DNA of 51,661 nt from Treponema sp. (GTDB taxonomy: Bacteria > Spirochaetota > Spirochaetia > Treponematales > Treponemataceae), in assembly GCA_024693715.1 (NCBI GenBank), contig JAILKS010000002.1, forward strand, positions 1 through 51,661, read 5' to 3'. A program made the position numbers and the translations under genes. Positions 1 through 8,437 of this stretch are shown one piece after another; the stretch's first letter is position 1; every line of letters begins with the position of its first letter. The notes beneath the pieces were generated by a model that was given only the letters and a program-made list of their open reading frames with translations, did no database searches and was not told the DNA's origin.

Positions 1-13
1 CTTCGTTGTCCAT
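1..13 (-). CDS. First codons of a divergent gene (partial)
   Basis: On the minus strand an ATG at 13-11 is followed by codons for Asp-Asn-Glu before the window ends. A purine-rich GAGGA lies 5 bases upstream of this ATG, a normal Shine-Dalgarno distance. The gap to the LacI gene on the other strand is the size of a divergent promoter region. Only four codons are visible, so no function can be given, and chance cannot be excluded. Confidence 0.4.
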
Positions 14-93
14 TTCTTTCCTCTATAATGCAAAAATACCAATTTTTTTAAAAAATTATAACGATTTTTGTTTATTTTGGATAGAAAGCATGT

Positions 94-116
94 TATAATT
101 TTGCGAAAACGTTGTA
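94..116 (+). promoter_or_regulatory. Promoter -10 and candidate LacI-type operator of the first lacI gene
   Basis: A perfect TATAAT lies at 94-99 and is followed at 102-116 by tgcgaaaacgttgta. Its reverse complement, tacaacgttttcgca, matches 13 of 15 bases of the element at 1214-1228 in front of the GH94 gene. The element covers the expected transcription start, the usual place for a repressor site, so autoregulation is likely. The -35 box is weak (TTTATT at 71-76, 17-base spacer). Seen: the boxes and the match. Inferred: that LacI binds here. Confidence 0.6.
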
Positions 117-151
117 TTTTCAAGATTGAATTAATAAAGTGGGAGTTGATT

Positions 152-1162
152 TTGGTAACTCTAAAAGACATCGCACGAGAATGTAAAGTCTCTTTTTCTA
201 CAGTAAGCAAGGCTCTCAAAGGCAGCCCAGAAATCAGCCATGAGACAACTGAATTCGTGCAAAAAAAAGCACGCGAGCTTGGCTATCACCCGAATTTTGC
301 CGCACGCACACTCAGAACAAACCGCACTTACGATATCGGCTTGATTTTTGAAGAGAAAACTGGTGTCGGTCTTCAGCATGAATATTTTGCCAGCGTCATT
401 TCAGGAATTCAAAAAGTCGCTTTTGAAAAGGGGTATGACATCACTTTCGTTGGCGGAAATTCCCTGCAAAACTACGATTATTATTCACACTCTTTGGCAC
501 GCAATTATGACGGAGTTGCAGTCCTTTCATGTGATTTTGATTCTCCGGGGATTGTCGATCTTCTAAAAAGTGATGTCCCCACTGTCACACTTGATTACTC
601 TTTCAGCCCTCAACATTCTTCTGTTTTAAGCGATTCAGCAACAGGCGTCAAAGAACTCACTGAATATGTCATCTCAATGGGTCACACAAAAATCGCGATG
701 ATTCACGGTGAACGAACATGGGTCACGGAGCAGCGTGTTGATTCTTTCAAAAAAACTTGCGCAGAGCACGGAATCCAAATTCCGCCGGAATATTTTCTTG
801 AAGTTCTCTATCACGATGCAGAAGGTTGTGCAGTCGCCACCGAAAAACTTCTTCTCCTCGATGAGCCGCCCACATGTATTTTCTATCCCGATGATTACGC
901 TTCCCTCGGTGGAATCCGCGAGCTTGTAAACCAGAATCTCCGTCCTGGCAAAGACATCAGCGTTGTCGGCTACGACGGAATCAACCTCACTTCCATGATG
1001 AATCCCCCACTCACCACTTACGAGCAGAACGGCAAACTTATTGGAAAAACAATGGCCGACGCACTTTTCGACCAGATTGAAAAAGGCTCAATGTTCACTC
1101 CTCAAAAAAAGTTCATTGACGGCCGGGTTATCAAAGGCGGAACAGTCGTAAAATTGAATTAA
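152..1162 (+). CDS. LacI-family transcriptional regulator (probable cellobiose regulator)
   Basis: A 336-residue repressor. An N-terminal helix-turn-helix (residues 3-25, recognition helix S16-TVSKAL) and the hinge motif around HPNFAARTL precede a periplasmic-binding-type sugar domain. I choose the TTG at 152: GGGAG sits 6 bases upstream, the second LacI in the window (12930) begins at exactly this residue with ATG, and the promoter -10 at 94-99 lies inside any longer reading (a TTG at 68 is open in frame). It is followed after 77 bases by the GH94 cellobiose phosphorylase, which carries a matching operator, so control of that gene and of itself is inferred. The effector is unknown; cellobiose or a related glucoside is the simplest guess. 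Base use is more GC-rich than in its paralogue at 12930. Confidence 0.93.
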   Translation: MVTLKDIARECKVSFSTVSKALKGSPEISHETTEFVQKKARELGYHPNFAARTLRTNRTYDIGLIFEEKTGVGLQHEYFASVISGIQKVAFEKGYDITFVGGNSLQNYDYYSHSLARNYDGVAVLSCDFDSPGIVDLLKSDVPTVTLDYSFSPQHSSVLSDSATGVKELTEYVISMGHTKIAMIHGERTWVTEQRVDSFKKTCAEHGIQIPPEYFLEVLYHDAEGCAVATEKLLLLDEPPTCIFYPDDYASLGGIRELVNQNLRPGKDISVVGYDGINLTSMMNPPLTTYEQNGKLIGKTMADALFDQIEKGSMFTPQKKFIDGRVIKGGTVVKLN

Positions 1163-1179
1163 ATTTTTTCCGAATTCAT

Positions 1180-1208
1180 TTGCATAAAGTTAAAACCTAC
1201 TATATAAT
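1180..1208 (+). promoter_or_regulatory. Promoter of the GH94 gene
   Basis: TTGCAT at 1180-1185 and TATAAT at 1203-1208 with an ideal 17-base spacer. Transcription would start near 1214-1216, inside the operator-like element that follows. So the phosphorylase has its own regulated promoter and need not depend on read-through from lacI. Confidence 0.7.
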
Positions 1209-1213
1209 CTAAC

Positions 1214-1228
1214 TACAACGATTTCGTA
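1214..1228 (+). promoter_or_regulatory. Candidate LacI-type operator in front of the GH94 gene
   Basis: The 15-mer tacaacgatttcgta contains the inverted repeat ACGA-TT-TCGT (1218-1227). It matches 13 of 15 bases of the reverse complement of the element at 102-116 that overlaps the lacI start. It lies directly after the -10 box and touches the Shine-Dalgarno AAGGAG (1228-1233), so a bound repressor would block initiation. Confidence 0.6.
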
Positions 1229-1239
1229 AGGAGAATTAA

Positions 1240-3717
1240 ATGAAATTCGGTCACTTTGATGATTCACGCCGCGAGTATGTAATCGACACACCTCGCACAC
1301 CGTATCCATGGATTAACTATCTTGGAACACAGGGATTTTTCTCTTTGATTTCAAACACAGCTGGTGGATACAGTTTTTATAAAGATGCTCGTCTTCGACG
1401 CATCACTCGCTACCGCTACAACAATGTACCTATCGATATGGGTGGCCGCTATTTCTACATTAACGACAACGGTACAATCTGGAACCCGGGCTGGTCTCCA
1501 GTAAAGACTGAGCTTGATTCTTACGAGTGCCGCCACGGTATGGGCTATACTGTAATCACAGGCAAAAAGAATGATTTGAAAGCAGAAGTCACATTCTTCG
1601 TTCCACAGGACTATGACGGCGAAGTTCAGCAGGTTGTTCTCACAAACGAGGGCAAATCAGACAAAACTTTCAAATTCTGGTCATTCGCTGAATGGTGTCT
1701 CTGGGACGCTCAGGACGACTGCACAAACTTCCAGCGCAACTTCTCAACAGGTCGCGTTGAAATCAAAGATTCAGTTATCTATCACAAAACAGAATACCGC
1801 GACCGCCGAAATCACTACGCTTTCTACTCAGTAAACGACAAGATTGACGGCTACGACACAGACCGCGACACTTTCATCGGCTTGTACAACGGATTCAACA
1901 ATCCTCAGCAGGTTTTGGACGGAAAATGCGGCAACTCACTCGCAGATGGTTGGTCTCCAATCGCTTCACACTACAAGGAAATCACTCTCAAAGCAGGCGA
2001 ATCAAAAACTCTGGTATTCGTTCTTGGCTATGTTGAAATGCCAGTCGAAAAGAAATTCGAGGCAGACGGCAAGACAATCAACAAGGAAAAAGCCCTTGCA
2101 ATGATTGAAAAATACAACACGCCAGAGAAGTTCGCAGCAGGTATGAAAGAGCTTCGCGCTTACTGGGACAAGCTCCTCGGCATTCTCAATGTAAACACAC
2201 CAGAAGACAAAGTAAACCGCATGGTAAACATCTGGAACCAGTATCAGTGTATGGTTACTTTCAACCTGTCTCGCTCGGCAAGCTACTTCGAGAGCGGAAT
2301 CGGCCGTGGTATGGGCTTCCGCGATTCAAACCAGGATATTCTTGGTTTCGTTCATCAGATTCCGGACCGCGCCCGCGAGCGCCTTATTGATATTGCATCA
2401 ACTCAGCTGCCGGACGGTGGATGTTACCATCAGTATCAGCCGCTTACAAAGAAGGGTAATGCAGACATCGGTGGAGACTTCTCTGATGACCCGCTCTGGA
2501 TGATTCTTTCTGTATCAGCTTACATCAAGGAAACTGGCGACTGGTCAATTTTGGATGCAAAGGTTCCTTATGACAACGATGAATCAAAAGCAAAATCAAT
2601 GCTTGATCACCTTACAGTAAGCTTCTACCATATTGTAAATAACAAGGGACCACACGGACTTCCACTTGCAATGCGCGCAGACTGGAACGACTGTATCAAC
2701 CTTTCATGCTTCTCTGACACACCGGGTGAAAGCTTCCAGACTTATACAAATCCAAAATTCAAGGCAGAAGGCGGATATTCTAAGGTTGCAGAATCTGTAT
2801 TCGTTGCAGCTTTATTCACATACGTTGGACCAAACTTTGTTGGAATCTTGAATCACCTTGGAAAGAAAGACGAAGCAGCAAAGGCTCAGGCAGAAATCGA
2901 TAAGATGAAGAAAGTTATGATGGAATCTGCATGGGACGGAAACTGGTTCATGCGTGCATACGACGCTAACGGCAAAAAGATAGGTTCTAAAGAATGCGAA
3001 GAAGGACAGATCTTTATTGAACCACAGGGATTTGCAATCATGTCTGATATCGACAAGGATGCAGTAAAGAAAACCCTTGCCGCAGTTGATGAGCGCTTAA
3101 ACACAAAACACGGTCTTGTTTTGAACAACCCTGCCTTCAGTAAATACTATATTGAATACGGTGAAATCTCTACATATCCGGGCGGATACAAAGAAAATGC
3201 CGGAATCTTCACACATAACAACGCATGGATTATCTGTGCTGCAGCTTATGCGGGCGAAGGAGACCAGGCATTCAAATATTATTCAGAAATTGCTCCGGCT
3301 TACACAGAAGAAACTTCCGATTTACACAAAACAGAACCTTACGTATACGGTCAGATGATTGGTGGTAAGGATGCCGGAAGCGATGTAGGACAGACTGGCA
3401 AAAACTTTGGTCAGGGTAAAAACTCATGGCTTACAGGAACTGCCGCATGGAACATGGTTGCAATCAGCCAGTACATCCTTGGAATCCAGCCGGACTTTGA
3501 CGGACTTAAAGTAGATCCTTCTATTCCGGCAGCCTGGGATGGCTTTACAGCAACACGTCTTTTCCGCGGTGCAAAATACAACATCACAATCAAAAACCCA
3601 AGCCACGTTTGCAAAGGCGTAAAGAGCATGATAGTTGATGGCACAGCAGTTGAAGGCTGCGTGGTTCCATTCGTAGAAGGCAAAAAAGAAGTCAACGTAG
3701 AAATCACATTAGGCTAA
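1240..3717 (+). CDS. GH94 cellobiose phosphorylase
   Basis: Splits cellobiose with phosphate into glucose 1-phosphate and glucose in the cytoplasm, saving ATP compared with hydrolysis. The 825-residue chain has no signal peptide and follows the clostridial cellobiose phosphorylases almost end to end: the N-terminal YPWINYLGT and [20 protein letters not shown] blocks of the beta-sandwich domain, the central [21 protein letters not shown] block of the (alpha/alpha)6 barrel, and the catalytic loop RADWNDC (residues 479-485) holding the general acid Asp. The match includes the N-terminal MKFGHFDD, which together with AAGGAG 6 bases upstream fixes the start. Cellobiose is preferred over longer cellodextrins by overall similarity; this is not proven by sequence alone. 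It is framed by its own promoter and operator and a strong terminator. Confidence 0.96.
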   Translation: MKFGHFDDSRREYVIDTPRTPYPWINYLGTQGFFSLISNTAGGYSFYKDARLRRITRYRYNNVPIDMGGRYFYINDNGTIWNPGWSPVKTELDSYECRHGMGYTVITGKKNDLKAEVTFFVPQDYDGEVQQVVLTNEGKSDKTFKFWSFAEWCLWDAQDDCTNFQRNFSTGRVEIKDSVIYHKTEYRDRRNHYAFYSVNDKIDGYDTDRDTFIGLYNGFNNPQQVLDGKCGNSLADGWSPIASHYKEITLKAGESKTLVFVLGYVEMPVEKKFEADGKTINKEKALAMIEKYNTPEKFAAGMKELRAYWDKLLGILNVNTPEDKVNRMVNIWNQYQCMVTFNLSRSASYFESGIGRGMGFRDSNQDILGFVHQIPDRARERLIDIASTQLPDGGCYHQYQPLTKKGNADIGGDFSDDPLWMILSVSAYIKETGDWSILDAKVPYDNDESKAKSMLDHLTVSFYHIVNNKGPHGLPLAMRADWNDCINLSCFSDTPGESFQTYTNPKFKAEGGYSKVAESVFVAALFTYVGPNFVGILNHLGKKDEAAKAQAEIDKMKKVMMESAWDGNWFMRAYDANGKKIGSKECEEGQIFIEPQGFAIMSDIDKDAVKKTLAAVDERLNTKHGLVLNNPAFSKYYIEYGEISTYPGGYKENAGIFTHNNAWIICAAAYAGEGDQAFKYYSEIAPAYTEETSDLHKTEPYVYGQMIGGKDAGSDVGQTGKNFGQGKNSWLTGTAAWNMVAISQYILGIQPDFDGLKVDPSIPAAWDGFTATRLFRGAKYNITIKNPSHVCKGVKSMIVDGTAVEGCVVPFVEGKKEVNVEITLG

Positions 3718-3750
3718 AACTAACAACATTTTTCATAGATTCCTTTTTAA

Positions 3751-3778
3751 TCCTCAGAGCAATCTGAGGATTTTTTTT
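3751..3778 (+). terminator. Rho-independent terminator of the GH94 gene
   Basis: Perfect 8-bp stem (3751-3758 with 3763-3770), GCAA loop, then eight T. It closes the lacI-GH94 unit and separates it from the kinase-like gene. Confidence 0.93.
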
Positions 3779-3789
3779 ACACAGGGTGT

Positions 3790-3795
3790 TATAAT
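3790..3795 (+). promoter_or_regulatory. -10 box placed for a leaderless start
   Basis: TATAAT ends 6 bases before the ATG at 3802 and there is no Shine-Dalgarno sequence. Transcription would begin at or next to the start codon. No convincing -35 is present; the spacer overlaps the preceding terminator. Confidence 0.5.
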
Positions 3796-3801
3796 ATCAT
3801 C

Positions 3802-4770
3802 ATGATTCAAACAAACAACATACCGGATTACACTTCTCTGGCACGGGCGCTCGTGGAGCTTTTTGGGAGCTCGGTTAAGATTGTGCAGACGGACAGGGTT
3901 TCGGGCGGAGATATAAACAAGGCTTATGCTCTTACGCTGAATACGGGCGATAAGATTTTTATGAAGGCCAATGCAAAAGAAAATGCTGCATTTTTTACGG
4001 CAGAAGCTGCGGGCTTAAATGCAATTAAAAGTACGAAAGCAATTTCTACGCCGGAGATTTTGTGTACGGGAACTGATGATGGGGAGGACGTTGGGTACAG
4101 CTTCCTTCTTCTAAAATTCATTAAAAGCGGCGGTAAAAAAGCTGATTACTGGGAGACTCTTGGGACCGAGCTTGTGGCAATGCATAAGGCAGATACGGGC
4201 GATTTTATAAAACGCAGTGGCGGAAGAGATGATAAATCAACAGATAAATCAAACTCGCCGGCGGATGGCAGATTCGGATTTTTTCAGGATAATTTTGTAG
4301 GGGCACGCGCACAGAAAAACACACCTTCCTCTTCGTGGATTGATTTTTTCCGTGATTACAGACTGGCCCCTCAATTTCGCGATGCTGATTCATATTTTTC
4401 AAGCGAAGACAGAAAAAAAATTACAAAGCTTTTAGACCATCTGGATCATTTTCTTATTGAACCTGATTATCCTTCTCTTTTACACGGGGATCTATGGAGC
4501 GGAAACGTGATGTGTGGGCCGGACGGAAAAGCCATGTTGATTGATCCTGCATGTTATGTTGGAAACCGCGAAGCAGATATTGCCATGACAGAACTTTTCG
4601 GCGGATTTCCAGGGAAATTTTACGAGGCATACAAAAAGGCCGCACCTCTTGAGCCTGGCTACGAAGAACGGCGCGACCTTTATAATCTTTACCAGCTTTT
4701 GAATCACTTGAACATTTTTGGTTCAGGCTATCTTGGGCCGGTTTTAAGTATTGTAAGCGAGTATGTCTAG
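3802..4770 (+). CDS. Fructosamine/ketosamine 3-kinase family protein
   Basis: A 322-residue protein of the fructosamine-kinase family, which uses a choline-kinase-like fold to phosphorylate ketosamines made by protein glycation so that the sugar is released; bacterial members often act on small ketosamines. The phosphotransferase motif HGDLWSGN is at residues 228-235, followed by the metal-binding IDPACYVGNREADIAM segment, and the N-terminal half has the VSGGDINKAY nucleotide-loop segment. A hydrophilic insertion near residues 132-152 makes it slightly longer than usual. It is a single-gene unit between a terminator and a convergent gene: its stop and the stop of the neighbour share the palindrome CTAG at 4767-4770. 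Codons end in G more often than in the genes downstream. The true substrate is unknown. Confidence 0.88.
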   Translation: MIQTNNIPDYTSLARALVELFGSSVKIVQTDRVSGGDINKAYALTLNTGDKIFMKANAKENAAFFTAEAAGLNAIKSTKAISTPEILCTGTDDGEDVGYSFLLLKFIKSGGKKADYWETLGTELVAMHKADTGDFIKRSGGRDDKSTDKSNSPADGRFGFFQDNFVGARAQKNTPSSSWIDFFRDYRLAPQFRDADSYFSSEDRKKITKLLDHLDHFLIEPDYPSLLHGDLWSGNVMCGPDGKAMLIDPACYVGNREADIAMTELFGGFPGKFYEAYKKAAPLEPGYEERRDLYNLYQLLNHLNIFGSGYLGPVLSIVSEYV

Positions 4771-5174
4771 AACTTTACAACCTTTGGAGCTCCTGTAAAG
4801 CTCGAGAATGTTGCAGTTACAGTTCCTTCCTTAAAGCAGAAAGCCTCTGTGTTACCATCATCCGGAGAGTACATATTTTTAAGTTCAGGATAATGATCAA
4901 GCATGTCGGCTCTTGCTTCACGACGATCATCATCATAAAGTTCTCCTGCAACCCTGAGCCATACACCGGAAGCGCCATCAAAACAGCAGATTTCTACCTT
5001 TGGATTTTTGTGAATCTGTTTTGAAACATCCTTGCTTTTTCCAGTCTGGATATAAAGCTTTCCTTCGAAAATATTGATTGTTCCAAACGGTCTGTTTCTT
5101 GGCTGCCCGTCCGAATCAACTGTAGCTAAATAATATGTCCCGCATTTTTTCAAAAATTCGTAAACTTCGTTCAT
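4767..5174 (-). CDS. Pyridoxamine 5'-phosphate oxidase-fold flavoprotein
   Basis: A 135-residue split-barrel protein of the PNPOx-like family. Members bind FMN or F420 and include small reductases and heme-handling proteins; the exact reaction here cannot be read from the sequence. The core pattern is visible: YYLATVDSDGQPRNRPFG near residues 14-31, then GKLYIQTGKSKDVSKQI, and the VWLRVAGEL strand. It has its own promoter and an AGGTG ribosome site upstream of the ATG. It overlaps the convergent kinase-like gene by the four bases of a shared stop palindrome. No membrane segment or signal peptide. Confidence 0.85.
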   Translation of the reverse strand: MNEVYEFLKKCGTYYLATVDSDGQPRNRPFGTINIFEGKLYIQTGKSKDVSKQIHKNPKVEICCFDGASGVWLRVAGELYDDDRREARADMLDHYPELKNMYSPDDGNTEAFCFKEGTVTATFSSFTGAPKVVKF

Positions 5175-5190
5175 TTTTCACCTCACATTT

Positions 5191-5218
5191 ATTATATGTC
5201 ATTTTTTTGTAATAACAA
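5191..5218 (-). promoter_or_regulatory. Promoter of the PNPOx-fold gene
   Basis: On the minus strand TTGTTA (5213-5218) and TATAAT (5191-5196) are 16 bases apart. The -10 ends 16 bases before the ATG, leaving room for the AGGTG ribosome site at 5179-5183. Confidence 0.55.
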
Positions 5219-5261
5219 CATGATTTGTTTTATAAAGATAGTTTTTTACAATAACAATGAA

Positions 5262-5861
5262 TCATTCCCCTTTCTCCTTTTTGGGAAGGATTGTGATACC
5301 CATTGATGTGGTGAGTGAGCCGTCGGGCAATGGGATAAAGAAAGCAACTGCTGAGGCTACGGCTATGGTTTTCTGGACTTTTTGTCTTGTGTTTTTTGGT
5401 CTTTCCTGTTCTTCCTGCAGCGCAATATTGTTTTTTTCTACTAAATCTTTAACAATCTCAAAAGCGCGGTCATAATCGGCTGTGAGGATATAAACTTTGA
5501 TTGTAAAAGCAGACGAGGAACCAAGATTATTAAAGGAATATATTGTATTTATATGCTCGTGATCTGTATAACTTGGAATTCCTTCTGAAAATAAAAAGCT
5601 CTGGATTAAAGAACTCACCCTGCGCTCACCGACTAATAAGAATTCCTGAGTCTGTTCGCCGTTCGAAGCGCGGGTAAAATAATCAGTTTCGAAATTCTGA
5701 ATCTCTTTCATTGCCTGGTCGTGTTCTGCTTCGTCTGTGTATAAATCGGAAAATGAATCTGACTTTGGATCGCCCTTAAGTTTTTTAATTCCTTTTACTA
5801 AAAGAATTGCGAGTAAGATTGGAGCGAAAATCCATGCGATTAAAATAATTATATACGGCAT
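5262..5861 (-). CDS. Membrane-anchored protein with DUF2007-like segment
   Basis: A 199-residue protein not recognised as a named family. It starts with one hydrophobic segment (residues 3-23) followed by Lys-rich residues, so the rest is probably cytoplasmic. The middle part (about residues 68-145) alternates strands and helices, with an ILTADYDRAFEIVKDLVEKN stretch that resembles the small DUF2007 'putative signal transducing' domain. A second hydrophobic stretch near residues 165-180 may be a membrane segment. A purine-rich GGGGGATGAGGA lies directly before the ATG. It is on the same strand as exonuclease III, 67 bases downstream of it, with only a weak hairpin between. Function unknown. 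Confidence 0.72.
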   Translation of the reverse strand: MPYIIILIAWIFAPILLAILLVKGIKKLKGDPKSDSFSDLYTDEAEHDQAMKEIQNFETDYFTRASNGEQTQEFLLVGERRVSSLIQSFLFSEGIPSYTDHEHINTIYSFNNLGSSSAFTIKVYILTADYDRAFEIVKDLVEKNNIALQEEQERPKNTRQKVQKTIAVASAVAFFIPLPDGSLTTSMGITILPKKEKGE

Positions 5862-5892
5862 TCCTCATCCCCCATTTTATTCATATTAAAAA

Positions 5893-5912
5893 ATCCAGCA
5901 AAACTATGCTGC
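5893..5912 (-). terminator. Weak terminator-like hairpin after exonuclease III
   Basis: On the minus strand a 5-bp stem CAGCA/TGCTG is followed by GATTTTTT. The stem is short, so partial read-through into the downstream membrane-protein gene is likely. Confidence 0.3.
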
Positions 5913-5928
5913 AAGCCTTTGTTTTATT

Positions 5929-6690
5929 TTATTCTGTTTCGACCATAATCGGGCAGTGGTCGGAACCTGTTACATCACTCAAAATTACTGATGATTTTAC
6001 TTTATCTATAAAAGACGGATTTACACACTGATAGTCTATACGCCACCCGATGTTCTTTTCGCGGGCATGAAAGCGGTAGCTCCACCAGGTGTACATCTTT
6101 GGCTCAGAGCAGAAATGACGGAAGGTATCTACATAACCTGCAGCAGTAAACTTATCCATCCAGGCGCGTTCTTCGGGTAAATAGCCGGCATTTCCTTCGT
6201 TTGCTTTTGGATTTGCAAGATCGATCGGTTTATGGGCAATATTGTAGTCTCCACACAAAACTATATCAAAACCATCTTTTACAAGAGAGTCGCATTTTTT
6301 AAGCATGGCATCGCAGAAAGCAAGTTTATAATCAAGTCTTGCACCAGCATCCTGACTGTTCGGAAAATAAGCAGAAATTACTGCAAGTTTTTTGAATTTT
6401 GCAATTGTTACACGGCCTTCGTCATCAAAGCGGTCATCGCCCATTGTTTCTACGCTGTCCGGTTCAACGCGGGTAAAAACTGCTGTTCCCGAATATCCCG
6501 GTTTTTTTGCACTCGAAAAATAGGATTTATAAATGCCGCCAGGGGCAAGGAGTTCTTCGGAAAGCTGGGAAGGATTTGCCTTTGTTTCCTGAATACACAC
6601 CACATCGGCCCCGGAAGCAGTGAGCCAGTCAATAAAACCTTTTTTTTCTACTGCGCGAATCCCGTTTACATTCCATGAAATTATTTTCAC
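5929..6690 (-). CDS. xth: Exodeoxyribonuclease III (AP endonuclease)
   Basis: Cuts DNA 5' of abasic sites and degrades 3' ends in base-excision repair. The 253-residue length and all family motifs fit: ISWNVNGIRA with metal and phosphate contacts, IQETKA with the metal-binding E35, GYSGTA, the catalytic GDYNIAH, the WWSYR and IGWRIDY segments that shape the product pocket, and the C-terminal GSDHCPI carrying the Asp-His pair. The start is GTG at 6690-6688, supported by a run of six G five bases upstream. It follows the Na/Pi transporter by 30 bases on the same strand, so the two are probably cotranscribed. Confidence 0.96.
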   Translation of the reverse strand: MKIISWNVNGIRAVEKKGFIDWLTASGADVVCIQETKANPSQLSEELLAPGGIYKSYFSSAKKPGYSGTAVFTRVEPDSVETMGDDRFDDEGRVTIAKFKKLAVISAYFPNSQDAGARLDYKLAFCDAMLKKCDSLVKDGFDIVLCGDYNIAHKPIDLANPKANEGNAGYLPEERAWMDKFTAAGYVDTFRHFCSEPKMYTWWSYRFHAREKNIGWRIDYQCVNPSFIDKVKSSVILSDVTGSDHCPIMVETE

Positions 6691-6720
6691 AATGCCCCCC
6701 GCGTTTTTTATTAAGATTGA

Positions 6721-8373
6721 TTATCCGTTTACAAGGCTTTCGGAAATGCTGAAGCAGTTATCACCGATGTGTTCAATTGCGCGTACCATATCGATATACA
6801 AAAGCTCTGATTTAACATCGGCACCGCCTTCGAGCCTCTTTCTTGCTACCTTCTTCAAATCCTTTCTGAATGCATCAATTCCGTCTTCGAGCTCGCGTGC
6901 AAGCTCAAGCTTTTCCGGAGTAAGAGTTTTGTTGATGTTGATTCTGATAAACTGAAGGAACTGGCGAACAAGCTCAATATAAGGAAGAAGGCGTTCCATA
7001 TCTTCGGTTTTAAATGTCATCTTCTTTTCGATAGAACGGCAGATAAGCATGATTGTTCCAAAGCAGCTGTCGCTCATATTTTCAAGCTCATCTACAATCT
7101 GAATCATGCTGGAAACATGATTAAACTGAACGTCAGTAAGCTGAAGTCTTTCACAATTGATAAGATAATGAGTAATCTGCTCATGCATCTGATCTACATA
7201 GTTTTCAGTATCAGACATCTTTTCATGATATTTGTCTATAAAATCCTGATTACGTTTTGTAACACCAATCTGTATTTTATCAAACATATCGGTAACGACA
7301 TCTGTCATATCGGCAATTGCTTTTTCTACATGGATAATATGAGTAGTAATGCTGTCCTTTCCCGGTAAAGATGTAAACTCAAGTTTGTAAACCTTGTTGA
7401 TATCATCAGGATCATCCTTAATGAGGACTCGTGTAAATTTAACAAGAAGACTCTGAAGCGGTAAAAGAATAATCGTAGAAAGTGTTTTAAATACCGTATG
7501 AAGCATTGCAATTCTGATTGCAATATTTGAATTTTCATGCCCCGGTGTAAGAAGCACAACAAGATTAAGGAACGGTCTGAAAAACAGCAGCGCTATTACT
7601 GTACCGATTACGTTGAACAGAACATGAATCAAGGCTGCACGCTTTGCATCTGCCGAAGAACCGAATGCAGCAAGAATTGCATCTATCGTAGAACCTATAT
7701 TACTTCCTAAGGTCATGGCAGCAGCAAGTTCCCATGATATTAATCCGTTATAAGCCATTGTAATTACGATAGCAGAAAATGCAGAAGATGAATGAAGAAG
7801 CGCTGTAATTACGATACCGATTAAAAAGCCTACTGAAATTGCAAGAAAACCTGAACCCTGTATCTTAAAAAGCCAGCCTAACTGTTCAGGGGTAAATACA
7901 TCTGATAATCCGGAAAGACCAAGAAACAGCATTCCGAATCCCATGATTGCTTCACCCAGATTCTTATACACGTTCTTCTTTCTAAGAAGGATTTTAAGAA
8001 AATATCCGAAACCGAAAACCGGAATTGCAAAAGCAGAAATTGAAAAACTGAAACCGAATAAAGAAACAATCCATGCGGTGATTGTTGTACCGATGTTTGC
8101 ACCGAAGATAACACCTACTGACTGCACAAGGCTCATTAAACCGGCATTAACAAAAGTTACAACCATTACTGTCGTAGCTCCGGAAGACTGAATAATCATC
8201 GTAACAATAAGACCAGTCAAAAGAGCAATTATTCTGTTTCCTGTGATTACGCTCAACGCCCGCTGAAGCTTATCTCCCGCGCTGTTCTGAACACCATCAC
8301 TCATGAGCTTCATTCCATACATAAGGAAGCCCAGGCTGCCGATTAATTCAACTATAGGCATTATAACATTCAT
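6721..8373 (-). CDS. Na/Pi cotransporter family protein with PhoU-like tail
   Basis: A 550-residue inner-membrane protein. The first part (about residues 1-310) has two inverted repeats of the Na/Pi-cotransporter family, marked by the paired signatures QSSGATT with GANIGTTITAW and HSSSAFSAI with GSNIGSTIDA. Residues about 340-545 are helical and hydrophilic, like the PhoU four-helix units often attached to bacterial members. It probably imports phosphate with sodium; some bacterial members are of unproven specificity. It is transcribed divergently from the lipoprotein at 8438 and is followed by exonuclease III. Confidence 0.93.
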   Translation of the reverse strand: MNVIMPIVELIGSLGFLMYGMKLMSDGVQNSAGDKLQRALSVITGNRIIALLTGLIVTMIIQSSGATTVMVVTFVNAGLMSLVQSVGVIFGANIGTTITAWIVSLFGFSFSISAFAIPVFGFGYFLKILLRKKNVYKNLGEAIMGFGMLFLGLSGLSDVFTPEQLGWLFKIQGSGFLAISVGFLIGIVITALLHSSSAFSAIVITMAYNGLISWELAAAMTLGSNIGSTIDAILAAFGSSADAKRAALIHVLFNVIGTVIALLFFRPFLNLVVLLTPGHENSNIAIRIAMLHTVFKTLSTIILLPLQSLLVKFTRVLIKDDPDDINKVYKLEFTSLPGKDSITTHIIHVEKAIADMTDVVTDMFDKIQIGVTKRNQDFIDKYHEKMSDTENYVDQMHEQITHYLINCERLQLTDVQFNHVSSMIQIVDELENMSDSCFGTIMLICRSIEKKMTFKTEDMERLLPYIELVRQFLQFIRININKTLTPEKLELARELEDGIDAFRKDLKKVARKRLEGGADVKSELLYIDMVRAIEHIGDNCFSISESLVNG

Positions 8374-8424
8374 AGTCCCATATTACCGAAAATCAATGAC
8401 CTTTTCAATAAAAATTAAATATTG

Positions 8425-8430
8425 TAATAT
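8425..8430 (+). promoter_or_regulatory. -10-like box close to the lipoprotein ATG
   Basis: TAATAT ends 7 bases before the ATG at 8438, with no Shine-Dalgarno sequence between. It fits the same leaderless layout seen at 3802, 13960, 34416 and 42348. Confidence 0.35.
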
Positions 8431-8437
8431 ATAAACT

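Noticed and set aside
68..151. N-terminal extension of the first LacI regulator from a TTG at 68
   Set aside because: It would run through the promoter and operator, has no ribosome site, and its residues do not match the paralogue, which begins at the residue encoded from 152.
574..600. Riboswitches or tRNA genes
   Set aside because: All gaps between genes were read for cloverleaf or known aptamer patterns and none was convincing; the position given is only a placeholder inside lacI for the whole-window negative result.
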